Of a stretch of 5,645 bases of DNA, positions 5,580 through 5,645 are shown in pieces; the first letter of the stretch is position 1, and each line of letters opens with the position of its first letter. The translations under genes were made by a program, and so were the position numbers. The stretch comes from Pseudanabaenales cyanobacterium (GTDB lineage: Bacteria; Cyanobacteriota; Cyanobacteriia; Phormidesmidales; Phormidesmidaceae): the NCBI GenBank assembly GCA_022360135.1, contig JAKSDM010001572.1:1-5645 (forward strand). Reading direction: 5' to 3'. Under the pieces are notes generated by a model. That model did not search any database. It was not told the origin of the DNA and was given only the letters and a program-made list of their open reading frames with translations.

Positions 5580-5599
5580 CACTAATATAACGTGTAATC

Positions 5600-5627
5600 C
5601 ATGAATTGCACTGAATCGCAATTCATG
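5600..5627. repeat. Perfect 10-bp inverted repeat, 8-nt loop
   Basis: CATGAATTGC at 5600-5609 is the exact reverse complement of GCAATTCATG at 5618-5627. No T-tract follows, so an intrinsic terminator is not supported. It overlaps an ATG at 5601 whose frame stays open to the window edge; if that were a start codon it would be hidden in the stem. Confidence 0.6.
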
Positions 5628-5645
5628 TATTGCGGTTCAAATCAT

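Larger units (their letters stand above)
5189..5645. other. Right non-coding region, no supported gene
   Basis: About 457 bases lie upstream of the receptor gene. No open frame here has a recognisable family signature. The part next to the receptor is AT-rich and holds the tandem 16-bp repeat and a candidate -10 box. Positions about 5355-5500 are GC-rich, with hairpins and short direct repeats. Positions 5520-5627 hold three inverted repeats and a CRP-type dyad. An open plus-strand frame begins with ATG at 5601 and runs off the window edge (15 codons, no ribosome binding site); it is too short to call. The region may be shared with a divergent gene to the right. Confidence 0.6.

Overview
The window most likely comes from a cyanobacterium. 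The evidence is a large chemoreceptor with tandem phytochrome-type GAF domains, one of which has both cysteines of a DXCF cyanobacteriochrome. In addition, the HIP1 octamer GCGATCGC, typical of cyanobacterial genomes, occurs three times in 5.6 kb. I cannot name the genus.

Layout. Positions 1-596 hold no gene I can defend; they contain several short inverted repeats and weak promoter-like boxes. A plus-strand gene (597-1613) encodes a 338-residue protein with an N-terminal ribbon-helix-helix-like segment followed by two PAS domains and no recognisable kinase, GGDEF or other enzymatic output. It converges, across a 41-bp gap without an obvious terminator, on a minus-strand gene (1655-5188). That gene encodes a 1177-residue membrane methyl-accepting chemotaxis/phototaxis receptor of PixJ-like architecture: cytoplasmic extension, TM1, extracytoplasmic Cache-like sensor, TM2, HAMP, GAF1, GAF2, a second HAMP, then the MCP signalling hairpin. 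Positions 5189-5645 hold no supported gene. This stretch contains a 16-bp tandem repeat just upstream of the receptor start, a GC-rich island, interleaved inverted repeats with a CRP-type dyad, and a perfect 10-bp inverted repeat near the right edge.

How the parts may work together. The receptor looks built to combine an extracytoplasmic cue (Cache domain) with light (bilin-binding GAF2) and pass the result to CheA/CheW-type partners that control pili-based motility. None of those partners (CheA, CheW, CheY/PatA types) is in the window, so it is an orphan at this scale. The PAS protein may be a soluble sensor whose ribbon-helix-helix segment is the output, that is, a one-component regulator. 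This is inference. The shared 3' ends of the two genes do not show a functional link.
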